64,000 nucleotides of DNA from Tritonibacter horizontis (GTDB lineage: Bacteria; Pseudomonadota; Alphaproteobacteria; Rhodobacterales; Rhodobacteraceae): the NCBI RefSeq assembly GCF_001518015.1, contig NZ_LPUY01000065.1:58204-122203 (forward strand). Reading direction: 5' to 3'. Below are positions 27,814 to 37,217 of this stretch, piece by piece. A program made the translations under genes and the position numbers. Each line of letters begins with the position of its first letter. Within the stretch, counting starts at the first letter, position 1. Under the pieces are notes generated by a model. It had not been told where the DNA came from. It ran no database searches and worked only from the letters and a program-made list of their open reading frames with translations.

Positions 27814-28278
27814 TCAAAATGTCACCGTGACATGACGGCCCACGTCGGGCTGCGTATCAGTCAGATTGGCCTTCAGAGTTTCATAGAGAAACACCATGCC
27901 GCTTTTGGGGCTGAGCCACAATTCGGAGGTCTTGGGCGTCATCCGGACCAGAGCTAAATCAGGATCATTCTTTCCACCCTCGAACCAAGAGGCGGCGACG
28001 AAATTCCAGACCTCGGACAGTTTTTCGCGATCTTCCGACAGCTGTAGCGTGCCGTTGACAACGCCATGCAGCCCTGCGTCCGTATCGCAAATGGCAAAGC
28101 GGATCTCTTTCCCGGATTGCGCAGCGTTGGCTGCGTCGGTGCCGCGCGCGGTCAGGAACCAGATGCACCCATCCTCGGGGGCGCAGTTTGGCGACATGGG
28201 AATGAGGCGGCCATTCACCTCCATCAGTCCTGCGCGCACATTGGCGAGGCGGTCCCAGAATTCTTGTGTGTCGGTCAT
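27814..28278 (-). CDS. Pyridoxamine 5'-phosphate oxidase-fold protein (general stress protein 26-like)
   Basis: A 154-residue split-barrel flavoprotein-type protein. FWDRLANVRAGLMEVNGRLIPMSP, IWFLTARGTD and the late LWLSPKSGMVFLYETLKANLTD are typical of the GSP26/YdaG-like subgroup. Such proteins bind FMN or deazaflavins; the substrate is unknown. Its start is 16 bp downstream of the stop of the UdgX-fusion gene on the same strand, so it could be the last gene of that operon. Confidence 0.82.
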   Translation of the reverse strand: MTDTQEFWDRLANVRAGLMEVNGRLIPMSPNCAPEDGCIWFLTARGTDAANAAQSGKEIRFAICDTDAGLHGVVNGTLQLSEDREKLSEVWNFVAASWFEGGKNDPDLALVRMTPKTSELWLSPKSGMVFLYETLKANLTDTQPDVGRHVTVTF

Positions 28279-28293
28279 GAGGTTTCCCCTTTG

Positions 28294-29709
28294 TTAAAGG
28301 CTTGTCGCACCTCTAACGCCCTGCGCGGCCATTCGTTCCTTCGCAAGCCCCGCAGCGCGGCTCAGATCGGCTGCCAGTTCGGCGCGCATCTCCTCGCTAC
28401 GTGATCGCGCGCGCAGGATTGCTGCGGGATGCCAGGTAATGAGGACGTCACCGCCTCGGATTGCCGGCTCCAGTGTCCCACGTCGCGACGTCAGCGCCGC
28501 GCGACGCCCGGTCAGTGCAAATGCGGCGCTCACGCCAAGCGCGACGGTTAGCCGAGGCCGGATCAGCCGACGTTCCTGGTCCAGCCACCAGCGGCAATGG
28601 TCTATCTCGCCGCGCGTCGGGCTTTGGTGCAGCCGTTGCTTGCCACGCTGACTAAACTTAAAATGTTTCACGGCGTTGGTCAGATAAGCGGGCGGGCATC
28701 CCGCCTCTGCCATCGCGGCGCGCAACAGCTGGCCAGCCGGGCCGACAAAAGGCCGGGCTTGCTGGTCCTCGTGATCGCCGGGTGCTTCCCCGACGATCAT
28801 CAGGGGCGCGTCGGTGGGCCCTTCACCCCAGACCATCCGTCGCGGAGCGCAAAGGTCACAGCCCGAACAAGTCTCGGCCACCGCACGCGTCTGATCGAGC
28901 GTGGCAGGCATTGCCGCGATCCGCGCCGCGCGTTTGGGAGGTTCTGTCGGCAGCGCGTCCCGCATCCGCTGCACGCGCGCTTCGGCGTCTTGCAACATAG
29001 CCGGGATCGAGCGGGTCTCGGGGAGGTTTTTCCAGTACTTCACCGGCATTTCGGATTTCATTGCCCCGACCTTCACCCGCGCAGGGTTGAATATATGGGT
29101 GAAATAGGTGGTCCAAAGCACCTCTGACGCGTCCTCCGGCAGGTCCGGGCGCGGCCCCGGCAGATCAAAATCAAGCTGACCGTCTGAAAACCGCGCCGTT
29201 CCGAAAGGGGTCGCAATGATCCAGTCCATATCGGCGAAGCGGCGCGCGAAGAAGGGAGTAGCGGCCTCCACAATGCGGTGGTCTGGCTCAAACCACGCGG
29301 CAAAGCGGCGGCGCGCGCCGTCCGTGGGAAATTCGCGAAACCGGACGAAGGCGTGCATCTTGTGAATGTCGCGTCCCACGGCCTTTGCCAGCCGGTCAAG
29401 CCGACGGGTCAGAGGATCGGCGGGATTTCCGAGCGAACGCCGGTCATTCTGATGCCGCCAAAGCGCCTGATACAGCAAGGCAGGCGCCTCCGGGTCGGTA
29501 TGGCAGATGACGCTGCCCGACAGTTGAACAAAGCTTTTGGGCACACGAAGATCGCGCGGGCCGTCCGCATCGGGAATAGGGTCACCGCCAAAGAGGGTGC
29601 CGCCCTGCCAGTCAACCTCCTCCGGCGCAATCCCGTGGCTGGCGAGACACCGGGCGGCCTCGCGCCACGCCTTTGCGCGCCCCAGAACGGGCAGATCGAT
29701 CTGGATCAT
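28294..29709 (-). CDS. TIGR03915-like/UdgX fusion: uracil-DNA-binding repair protein
   Basis: A 471-residue fusion. Residues 1-~245 resemble the TIGR03915/DUF4130 DNA-metabolism family. Residues ~265-471 are a family 4-type uracil-DNA glycosylase domain with C281/C284/C287 as iron-sulfur ligands, GEAPGDHED (308-316) and a distal TWHPAAILRAR motif. The segment RGKQRLHQSP (355-364) carries the UdgX-specific loop; His361 corresponds to the histidine that in mycobacterial UdgX forms a covalent bond with the abasic site after uracil excision. The 4-bp overlap with the radical-SAM gene indicates translational coupling, and the SOS box ahead of that gene would control both. Confidence 0.87.
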   Translation of the reverse strand: MIQIDLPVLGRAKAWREAARCLASHGIAPEEVDWQGGTLFGGDPIPDADGPRDLRVPKSFVQLSGSVICHTDPEAPALLYQALWRHQNDRRSLGNPADPLTRRLDRLAKAVGRDIHKMHAFVRFREFPTDGARRRFAAWFEPDHRIVEAATPFFARRFADMDWIIATPFGTARFSDGQLDFDLPGPRPDLPEDASEVLWTTYFTHIFNPARVKVGAMKSEMPVKYWKNLPETRSIPAMLQDAEARVQRMRDALPTEPPKRAARIAAMPATLDQTRAVAETCSGCDLCAPRRMVWGEGPTDAPLMIVGEAPGDHEDQQARPFVGPAGQLLRAAMAEAGCPPAYLTNAVKHFKFSQRGKQRLHQSPTRGEIDHCRWWLDQERRLIRPRLTVALGVSAAFALTGRRAALTSRRGTLEPAIRGGDVLITWHPAAILRARSRSEEMRAELAADLSRAAGLAKERMAAQGVRGATSL

Positions 29710-30938
29710 GCGAACAGGCTGAGTTGCTCGGGCGGTGGCGCGTAGCGCGCGCGCAGTCCGGCGCTGTCGGTCAAAGCGCCAGGCGACCAGTCGGGCAGCG
29801 TGATGAACGGCTCGGCCTGTTTCACCCGCGCGCCGATGCGGATCAGATCCGCGTAGCGCAGCGGCCCGGAACGCCGCGCGGCAAGGATACGTTGCACGGT
29901 GCGTGTTCCAAACCCCGGAATGCGCAGTAGCAATTCGCGCGGCGCGCGGGCCACATCCACGGGAAACTGTGCGCGATGCTCCAGCGCCCAGGCGAGCTTT
30001 GGGTCGATCTCCAGATCCAGATTACCGCCCTTGGTAGAGGACGTGATCTCCGCCGCATCAAATCCGTAAAATCGCATCAGCCAATCGGCCTGATAAAGCC
30101 GGTGTTCCCGGATCAACGGCGGCCGGATCAGCGGCAGCATTGCGGAGCTGTCGGGGATCGGGGAAAAGGCCGAATAGTAGACCCGCTTTAGCTTGTAGCC
30201 CTGATAAAGCCGTGTGGACGTGCCCAGAATATCGCGGTCCGACGTGCCGTCTGCCCCAACGATCATCTGGGTCGACTGCCCGGCGGGGGCAAAGCGCGCC
30301 GGACGCTTGCCGCGATGACTGGCCACTTTGCTGGCGGCGCGTGTTTCACGCACGTGGCTCATGGCGGCGCGGATACCCTTGGGCTGTTTCTGCGGCGCAA
30401 GCCTGGCGACACTGTCGTCTTTGGGAAGTTCCACGTTGATCGACAAACGATCAGCATAGCGTCCGGCTTCGGTAATCAACTCCGGCGCGGCCTCAGGGAT
30501 CGTCTTGAGGTGGATGTAGCCCTTAAAGCCATGCTCCTCGCGCAGCATTCGCGCGATGCGGACCATATCCGTCATCGTATCGTCCGGGCTGCGAATGATG
30601 CCCGACGACAAAAACAGCCCCTCAATGTAGTTGCGCCGATAAAATTCCAACGTCAGCGTTACAACTTCTTCGGGGGTGAAGCGCGCCCGCTCCACCCGAC
30701 TTGAAACGCGATTGACGCAATAGACGCAGTCATAAATGCAGAAATTGGTCATCAGGATCTTCAGCAGGCTGATGCAGCGCCCATCAGGCGTGTAGGCGTG
30801 GCAGATCCCGCTGCCCCCGGCACTGCCGATTCCACCCGCGCGGGAATCCCGCCGTGTGGTTCCGGAACTCGCGCAGGAGGCATCGTATTTGGCAGCATCC
30901 GACAGGATCGCCAGCTTTTCTTGGAGTGTGCGCCTCAT
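29706..30938 (-). CDS. Putative DNA modification/repair radical SAM protein (TIGR03916 type)
   Basis: A 410-residue radical SAM enzyme with the cluster motif CIYDCVYC (Cys67, Cys71, Cys74). It is unusually long for the superfamily core, with a C-terminal helix-hairpin-helix-like region (RIPGFGTRTVQRILAARR) that suggests DNA binding. This family is known to occur next to the TIGR03915/DUF4130 partner, as here. The chemical reaction is not known. ATG 30938 is used; an alternative GTG at 30974 would place the SOS box inside the gene and is less likely. Confidence 0.87.
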   Translation of the reverse strand: MRRTLQEKLAILSDAAKYDASCASSGTTRRDSRAGGIGSAGGSGICHAYTPDGRCISLLKILMTNFCIYDCVYCVNRVSSRVERARFTPEEVVTLTLEFYRRNYIEGLFLSSGIIRSPDDTMTDMVRIARMLREEHGFKGYIHLKTIPEAAPELITEAGRYADRLSINVELPKDDSVARLAPQKQPKGIRAAMSHVRETRAASKVASHRGKRPARFAPAGQSTQMIVGADGTSDRDILGTSTRLYQGYKLKRVYYSAFSPIPDSSAMLPLIRPPLIREHRLYQADWLMRFYGFDAAEITSSTKGGNLDLEIDPKLAWALEHRAQFPVDVARAPRELLLRIPGFGTRTVQRILAARRSGPLRYADLIRIGARVKQAEPFITLPDWSPGALTDSAGLRARYAPPPEQLSLFA

Positions 30939-30940
30939 GA

Positions 30941-30955
30941 GAACATATGTAGAAC
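30941..30955 (-). promoter_or_regulatory. LexA (SOS) box ahead of the repair operon
   Basis: GAAC-ATATGTA-GAAC (GTTC-N7-GTTC on the coding strand) exactly matches the alphaproteobacterial LexA consensus and lies just upstream of the radical-SAM start at 30938. It predicts damage-inducible expression of the radical SAM/UdgX pair. Confidence 0.8.
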
Positions 30956-30986
30956 ACAGATGAGCTCTGCGCAAGACCAGCCGCTC

Positions 30987-32306
30987 TCAGCGCAGCAAAT
31001 CGGTCTCGTTTGATCCTTCGATTGGTACCTGCAGTTGCTCTTCAAGATCGTCCTCCGTGCTAAGGTCGTCATCCATCTCAGATCGACCCTCCTTGGGCGC
31101 GGGTATGGTTTCGGGCGTTGTTCCAGACCCCTGTTGCAGTGGGATGCCTTCGGGGAAGATAATCTCGCGCGCTTCATCAGGCATGGAGATGCCTGCATCC
31201 ATCAAAGTCTGTTTGATTTGCCGGACCAGCGCGCTGCGTAACTTGAGCGGTGAAATCTGAGCGCCATCAAACCAGTAGTAGATCTTGACGTTCACGGTTG
31301 AAGCGCCAAGCGTGTCAGCCAGCACCATCGGCTCGGGGTGCTTCAGCACCCCCGGTTCGGCACTGAGCACGACATTGACGATCCGCTGCACGTCGCTGAT
31401 CGCCGCGTCATAGCCGATGCCCAGATCCAGCTCTCCGCGGCGGCGGGGTACTGCGGTTAGGTTTTCTATAATCGACTTGAAGACGGTCGCATTGGGGATT
31501 TGGATGTGATTGCCCTCGACTGACACCAGCACCGTGCTGCGTGTGTTCATGCTGTGAACTACTCCGGATTGCCCAGCCACGTTGATGAGATCGCCCCGCG
31601 CAAAGGGTTGGCGCAGGCTGAGCAGCAGTGAAGCGAGGAAGTTCTCGGCAATGTCGCGAAAGGCAAAGCCAATGACGATCCCCAGAACCCCGGCGCCGCC
31701 CACCACCGATAGCGCCAGCTGGGTTAGCCCCGCAATCTGAAGCACGAGGTAGAGCCCTAGCAACAGCACCGGAAGCGCACCAAGCCGTGCCAGAATGTCG
31801 GCGATGAAAGGCGATCGCGTGCGCCCCCGCAACGACCAACTCAACAAGCGGCGCACCACGCGCGCGGTGAACCACGCCAGCGGCAGGATCAGCAGGGCCA
31901 GTGCGATGGAGGGCAGCGCCGCTAGCAACTGATCTTTGAGCACGCGCACCTCGCGCACGGCGGGGTCGATGGTCAGCTCGACCGCTTGTTCCACCTCGAT
32001 CCTGTTGACCACGGCGACAACCCCCGTTGTCTTGGCGGCCAGATCGCGCGCCCAAGTCTTGCGCTCGGTCGTCGTTGTAGTGCCGTCGAGAAACGCGATG
32101 CTGTCATCCACGCGCACAGATGCGTCCGAATACCACCCCGTAGCATCAAGTATCTGCGCGATCCGCTCCGCGATGCGGGTATCCGCAAGCCCCGGCTCTA
32201 CATCCACCACCTGATCGGTAGAGGTCACCTCACCGCCCGCGTCCGCAGGCGTCTGGGCCGACACGGGTGCGGTCGTCAAAAGCAACAAGATCAAAATGAT
32301 GCGCAT
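30987..32306 (-). CDS. MscS-family mechanosensitive channel
   Basis: A 439-residue protein. Residues 1-18 look like a signal peptide (ending VSAQT). Residues ~60-110 resemble a BON-like periplasmic domain. Membrane helices follow, then the pore-lining helix and beta domain of MscS: GGAGVLGIVIGFAFRDIAENFLASLLL and the LRQPFARGDLINVAGQSGVV segment. The acidic C-terminal tail is probably disordered. Family members open under membrane tension to release osmolytes. ATG 32306 begins the signal peptide; the longer frame upstream is discarded. Confidence 0.88.
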   Translation of the reverse strand: MRIILILLLLTTAPVSAQTPADAGGEVTSTDQVVDVEPGLADTRIAERIAQILDATGWYSDASVRVDDSIAFLDGTTTTTERKTWARDLAAKTTGVVAVVNRIEVEQAVELTIDPAVREVRVLKDQLLAALPSIALALLILPLAWFTARVVRRLLSWSLRGRTRSPFIADILARLGALPVLLLGLYLVLQIAGLTQLALSVVGGAGVLGIVIGFAFRDIAENFLASLLLSLRQPFARGDLINVAGQSGVVHSMNTRSTVLVSVEGNHIQIPNATVFKSIIENLTAVPRRRGELDLGIGYDAAISDVQRIVNVVLSAEPGVLKHPEPMVLADTLGASTVNVKIYYWFDGAQISPLKLRSALVRQIKQTLMDAGISMPDEAREIIFPEGIPLQQGSGTTPETIPAPKEGRSEMDDDLSTEDDLEEQLQVPIEGSNETDLLR

Positions 32307-32466
32307 GGCGGCCTCGGCCTGGATAGGTGCGAAGTTTGGGCCAAGGGGAGCCCGATACATATGGAAGCGTAGGTGCCGACATAGGCCCGGAACAAGCTTG
32401 GCAGCATCAGAAACGGTTTGCCATGCCTCTATTCTCTGCGCCTTCCTGTGTCGTGCCTGTGAAAGC

Positions 32467-33945
32467 TCAAACCTTTTTTGAGTTACCGACAGATTTTCTG
32501 GCCCACTCAACGGTCACGTCGCCAAAACAGTCGATGAGCGAATCCGTTGCCCACCTTTGACCTTCGGTCGTACGGCCGAGCACGGAGAGCCCAGCCGTCA
32601 CCGGTTTCAGTCCGCAGTCGACTTTTAGGTGTCCAGCGTGGAGCAAACCGCGCACCAAGGGATCGGTGATATCGTCGGGCGATGGACCAGGAAGAACGCA
32701 ATCGATCATCACGTCGGCAAGGATCTTGTCATCCAGCCGCCACCCACCACGCTCCAGTACGATCGACGGGTCCTCCGCAACGGCCAGACGGACCAGGCCC
32801 TTGTTGATCAGGGCCCGAAGCAGGCGGGCGCTGCGTACGGGCGGGCCGTAGGAATAGCGCTTGAGCCCATTTTCAAAAGCGACCAGCGCGGAGCGGGTCT
32901 CGCAACTGCCGCCGCACGCCGCAAACGGACCCCGCACATCCTGTTGTAGTTTTCGCCAAATCTGCCCGACGGCATAACCGACTGAGGGCGCGCGCTGCCC
33001 TTCCGCCATCGAGAGGCCGATCTCGAGCGCGGACGCCGGGTCAGCGCCTTCTTGCGCGCCGGGCGCGTCGCGCTCAGCGGCGAGCCACGGCTGGGGATCG
33101 GTGCTGGTGATGCGCGCGACGATCGGCGCAAGGGCATCGGTCAGGCACTGGACCGCAGCATCCGGCGAAAGCGTCAGTGCCCGCGTGACCGCGCTGATGA
33201 CAGCGCGCCGCTCGGTTGGGAGCGGATCAAAGAGGGCGTCGATATCGGCATTGGCTGGTTTCGGAAAAGGAGGCATCCCGTCAAGGGAGAACGGCACGAT
33301 GAGCTTCGGTTCCCGCCCCGAGGCACGATAGCTGTCGCCATCCATTCTGCCGCCTTGCCCCAGCGTGAGCAGGGCGATCACATCCAGCGCCGAGAGTGCG
33401 AGCCCGCGCAGCGCCGCGACCCGCCCGCTCCAATCGATGGAGCGGATCGCCGTTGTCGGGTAGGCGTCGAGGAAGGTCAGCCTTTGCGCGGCGGCATGCG
33501 CGCTCCAGCGGGCGGCCTGCGCATCTCGCGTCACCGGGGGCTGGCCTTGCGTCAGAAGCAGGTTGTCAAACGGCCCGCGGCCATCGACGATCCAGCCGCG
33601 ATCATAATGCGCTGACACGGCGGTGGCGGGGACATGTTCAACGTGTGGTCGCAGTCTATGCCAGCGCTCCGTCAGGTAGCGGCCCACCTCTGCCCTTGGC
33701 GGGTAGGCCTCGGGCGCGCCCCCCAACCAGTCGGCAAAACGCGGCGCACCAAGATCAAGCTCGCGAACCGGCAGGTTCAACAGGCACTCGGGCGCTTCGT
33801 CTGGACGAAAGTTTGGTCCGACGCCCGGGTACGGGCCTGGCTCAAAAATGCAGAGGCGCAGGTCAGGAGCAACCGCCAGCGCCGCCTCGGCGGCGGCCAG
33901 CCCCCTGGGGCCGAGCCCGATGATTGCTAGCTTCTTCAAAGACAC
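32467..33945 (-). CDS. FAD/NAD(P)-binding protein (NAD_binding_9 type)
   Basis: A 492-residue protein starting with a dinucleotide-binding fold (LAIIGLGPRGLAAAEAAL) and IFEPGPYPGVGPNFRPDEAPECLLNLP, the pattern of the FAD-NAD(P)-binding family found in some siderophore and amino-acid tailing clusters. No partner gene reveals a substrate. A second glycine motif (LALSALDVIALLTLGQGG) is degenerate. Function unknown beyond probable flavin-dependent oxidation. Confidence 0.75.
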   Translation of the reverse strand: MSLKKLAIIGLGPRGLAAAEAALAVAPDLRLCIFEPGPYPGVGPNFRPDEAPECLLNLPVRELDLGAPRFADWLGGAPEAYPPRAEVGRYLTERWHRLRPHVEHVPATAVSAHYDRGWIVDGRGPFDNLLLTQGQPPVTRDAQAARWSAHAAAQRLTFLDAYPTTAIRSIDWSGRVAALRGLALSALDVIALLTLGQGGRMDGDSYRASGREPKLIVPFSLDGMPPFPKPANADIDALFDPLPTERRAVISAVTRALTLSPDAAVQCLTDALAPIVARITSTDPQPWLAAERDAPGAQEGADPASALEIGLSMAEGQRAPSVGYAVGQIWRKLQQDVRGPFAACGGSCETRSALVAFENGLKRYSYGPPVRSARLLRALINKGLVRLAVAEDPSIVLERGGWRLDDKILADVMIDCVLPGPSPDDITDPLVRGLLHAGHLKVDCGLKPVTAGLSVLGRTTEGQRWATDSLIDCFGDVTVEWARKSVGNSKKV

Positions 33946-34551
33946 GAGAGGCGGCGTAGCTCAGCCGCAGTGGAAAGTAAAGCGCACGGTTTTCTGGACT
34001 TGCGTCGAAAAACTGCCAAGCGCATCAGAGCATGATCGCGACCAACGGAACAATCGATGCCGGCGAAATGGACGCGGGACTTCAAGCCAAATGCTGTTCC
34101 CATGGGCAGCCAACGACCGAATGGAACTTAGCCTCGCAATCCACGCCTTGCGAATGGCGATCAATCCGGGCCTGCCAGCCCACAAGGCTGCATTCCAAAC
34201 ACGGATCGCGGACCGCACTATTGGTCATACGACGATCACAAAGATCCTTTGAAAGCAACATTTCAAAGATTGTCAAATTTCGTCCTATGCGAATGTGGCT
34301 GCTTCCTGGATACGATACAGATGGCATGTCAGAACCTGTGAGCGTAGCCAAGTGGGGCAATGGAGCGCCAAGCCAGAAGTGCTTTTTAAATCCGACTTGT
34401 AGAAACACGCGGAGTGGTGGACCGGTGTCGGAAAGGTTGAAGTTGAGCAGATCTATTGCGGACAGACTTTTGTTCAAGGTAAAACCTGTCTTTGTAGTGC
34501 GGCACTGCGGTATAGGCGCGGTGGCCGTGATGAATTATGATAAGATCCGGA
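33946..34551. other. Degenerate region with probable IS3-type remnant
   Basis: No intact gene is supported. About 34100-34255 on the plus strand encodes WAANDRMELSLAIHALRMAI followed by an out-of-frame stretch that at DNA level resembles the IS3 orfB segment encoding CSHDYQKIL, so this looks like a decayed transposase piece. The rest shows nothing I can name. Confidence 0.45.
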
Positions 34552-34749
34552 ATGACCAAAGATATTGAAAGCTGCCTTGTCAGCCGCCTTTCCCGTTTCG
34601 TTGACCTGACTGAGCGTGAACGTGACTTCATCGCTGAAATGGAAAAGGATGAACGACCTTGCCGTAAAGGAAGAACGGTCGTCGGCGACCGGTCGGATGA
34701 AGGTCGGCAGGGCGGACAAAGCACCCTTTCGTGGTCCGGTATCGAATGA
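34552..34749 (+). pseudogene. Crp/Fnr-family regulator, N-terminal fragment
   Basis: From ATG 34552 the first ~45 residues (TKDIESCLVSRLSRFVDLTERERDFIAEMEKDE, split here only for recognition) match the start of Crp/Fnr-type regulators. The usual continuation into the cyclic-nucleotide-like barrel (SDE-LFV...SG) is lost after RSDEG, where the frame becomes unrelated and stops. No DNA-binding domain remains. Confidence 0.6.
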
Positions 34750-34787
34750 CTGGTATCGCTTAGTCGCTCATTGATCTCAATGGCAGA

Positions 34788-35981
34788 TCACTCCCAAGCG
34801 CGTTCCTTCCAAATGCCGCTCCTAACCTCGTCACGAGCCTCGTAGGTCCGGACAGCCTCGTGCAGATCCCCGACTTTCGCTTCTTCGCGATCTTCGCCGA
34901 TCTCCGTCAGTCGCATCGTATACCACGCGGTAATTCCGCCCTCTGGTGGGTCTTGGAATCGTGGAAAGTCTGGATCATCCACTGCGCCAGATTGCCATTT
35001 GCTCGGAAGGGACGGGTCGAGCACAAGCGCGCGCGCGAGGCCAATCATGTCAATGCCCCGATCAAGGGCACCCGTCACCTGCCTTAAGGTCTTGAACCCG
35101 CCCGTTACCATGAGCGGTTTGTCGGTCAGAGGGCGGGCCTGTTCGGCGAAGTCGAAAAAGTAGGGGCCACTGCCTGCGCTGTCTGAGGCGGACTTGGCAC
35201 CTGGGAAATATGTCCCGCCGCTGACGTCGATCAGGTCGATCCCCGTTTCGTCCAGAGCCGCGACCACAGCGAGGGCATCATCCTCGTGAAAGCCACCCTC
35301 CAACTGGTCGGTCGCGTTCAGCTTGACCGCGATCGGGAAGCTTGGCCCGACCGCAGTGCGGACCTCATGCGCAACCTCCAGCAACAACCGCATGCGGTTT
35401 GTGACGGACCCACCATATTTGTCGTCTCGCCGGTTGAACAACGGCGACAGGAATTGAGACAGCAGGAAGCCATGGGCCGCATGAATCTGCACGCCGCCGA
35501 AGCCCAGCTTCTTCGCCATGTGGGCGGTTCGGGCGAACTCTGACGGCAGGTCACGGACCTCTTTCAGAGTCAGCGCCGAGCAAGTCAGGCCGGGGATGTC
35601 GAGCGCGCTTGGCCCCTTGGGATCGCTGATCGGAGGATGAGCCATTGCACCGGCGTGGCCGAGCTGTAGCCAAAGCTGCGCCCCGTTTATAGAACCAGCA
35701 CGGGCGAGCGCCCTGAACCTCTCAACATCGGAAGCTGGCCCGAGGACGAGGTTTCCAGGCTTCTCCGCGAAATGCGGGTTGCCCTGCACCTCACCGACGA
35801 TCGAGACGGCAAGCCCGCCTTCCGCCCAACGTTCGTAAAGCCGGATTTGTGCATCGGTCGGATCGCCGCGCCCGTCGCCAAGCGAGTCCGACATCGCCGA
35901 CTTGCCGATGCGGTTCTTCAAAATCACCCCACAGGGCAGTTCAAGCGGCTGAAACAGACTGGCTTTGTGATGAGTATCCAT
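34788..35981 (-). CDS. NADH:flavin oxidoreductase, old-yellow-enzyme family
   Basis: A 397-residue TIM-barrel flavoprotein. LKNRIGKSAMSD near the N-terminus, QLGHAGAMAHP, HAAHGFLLSQFLSP with the His pair, and GGSVTNRMRLLLEV are the family motifs; IGLARALVLDP binds the FMN phosphate. Such enzymes reduce activated C=C bonds or take part in degradation of xenobiotic-like compounds. It is single-gene here with no clear pathway context. Confidence 0.88.
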   Translation of the reverse strand: MDTHHKASLFQPLELPCGVILKNRIGKSAMSDSLGDGRGDPTDAQIRLYERWAEGGLAVSIVGEVQGNPHFAEKPGNLVLGPASDVERFRALARAGSINGAQLWLQLGHAGAMAHPPISDPKGPSALDIPGLTCSALTLKEVRDLPSEFARTAHMAKKLGFGGVQIHAAHGFLLSQFLSPLFNRRDDKYGGSVTNRMRLLLEVAHEVRTAVGPSFPIAVKLNATDQLEGGFHEDDALAVVAALDETGIDLIDVSGGTYFPGAKSASDSAGSGPYFFDFAEQARPLTDKPLMVTGGFKTLRQVTGALDRGIDMIGLARALVLDPSLPSKWQSGAVDDPDFPRFQDPPEGGITAWYTMRLTEIGEDREEAKVGDLHEAVRTYEARDEVRSGIWKERAWE

Positions 35982-36195
35982 AAATCCGGCCTTACACTAC
36001 TGACGCCGCCTTGTCTCCACTGCGGCCATTCGTGCGTCACGCAGCATGGGTCGAAGAGGGCTCAAAGCCGCCGTTCTCCGCACCAGCACACCAAACTGGT
36101 ACTGATGCGGGAGGTCAAGGTCGACAGAGCGGACAAAGTGTGAATTTGCTGCACTTGCGCCAATGTAAGCATTAAAAAATTCTGAGCACATTCGC

Positions 36196-37007
36196 CTATT
36201 TTTCGATCAATGTAGTAAGTTCGGTAGCTTGCGAAAAAATTGACATCGAAATTTCCAACATCAGCGTGAAAGCGCAAACCCATGTAGCAACATTAAGGGC
36301 CTCTTTACATTTGGCATAATCATTAAGTCTCTTGAATGAATTTGTGTGAAACTTCTCGGGATCAACACTACCTTTTTTAGCACTACCTTTTTTAGGTTTG
36401 TCTTGGATCAGTGTCTCTTGGCTTCCACCCTTAGAGGTTCGGACGGTGTTACCGTCAGGAATATAGATACCCGTCTCGCTCTCCACTTCCATAGTGGTTG
36501 CGATTGCCTTTCCGTACTCGATCTCAAGTATTGCGCCTGATAAGCGCTCTATTTCTTGAGCAATAAAATTCTCCATACTAGCTCGTTTTTTTTCAAAACC
36601 ATGGAGCTCCACTGAGAATGCTGCGCAAGTGCTTCGTACTCCTTCCACTTCGAAGAGAAGGCACTGATCTCAATAGCTCCCCGCAATTTTTTATAATGGG
36701 AGCCAAGAAATCCCTCATTTTTGCTTTCCTGCCCAACAATGAATAGAATAAGTTCCCCAAACATCCAGCTCGGTATCTTTCCGCCGTTGTACATAAGATG
36801 TGGATGTTCTTTAACTATTGCTTCGATTATAAATGCCAACTGCAGGGGGAACGGAAGTTCCTTGTGCGGAAGTTGATGTTGAAACTTCTCAAGCAAAATG
36901 CACAGCGGGCGAAAGCTCGAATATGATTCGTTCACCATTTCGTCTTGGATTTCTACAAAAGCTACCATCTTAAACTCCGAATAAATCTTTCGCGCGAAGG
37001 TCCACAT
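36196..37007 (-). pseudogene. Unrecognised gene in two frames joined at an A8 run
   Basis: Two minus-strand frames overlap: 37007-36549 (152 residues) and 36648-36196. They can be joined by a -1 shift within eight consecutive adenines (coding strand) at about 36586-36593, where the zero frame reads AAA AAA AAC, a slippery heptamer of the A_AAA_AAC form. The joined product would have about 255 residues: a helical N-terminal part and a C-terminal hydrophobic segment (ATWVCAFTLMLEI). I recognise no family. Its AT-rich codon use differs from the chromosomal genes and suggests transfer. It may be a frameshift mutation, a sequencing error or programmed frameshifting. Confidence 0.5.
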
Positions 37008-37217
37008 TGCCTAAGTCGTCGCTCTCAACCCTCTACATAACGAACAGCTTTCTAGTCAATGTCAATGACCGCAGGAGCTTAGCGGACATTCAGAAGCTAT
37101 GCGGCATTTAGTAGTATGGGCTCGAAGCGGACTTGCGGCGGTGCAGAGCGAAGTTTTTCGGGGCCTACGACCGTTAAGCGGGACTTTGCTGCCGTTCATG
37201 ACGTCGCCGTCCGAAGG

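Noticed and set aside
27428..27817. 130-codon minus-strand ORF between the PLD and PNPOx genes
   Set aside because: It has no recognisable family, no good ribosome site and would run through the terminator of the PNPOx-fold gene.
33953..34010. tRNA-like start (GGCGGCGTAGCTCAG) after the FAD/NAD-binding gene
   Set aside because: The D-arm-like bases are followed by no anticodon arm, TPsiC arm or acceptor complement; it does not fold as a tRNA.
34032..34568. 178-codon plus-strand ORF upstream of the Crp/Fnr fragment
   Set aside because: The residues look non-coding, and part of the DNA resembles a decayed IS3 orfB in another frame.
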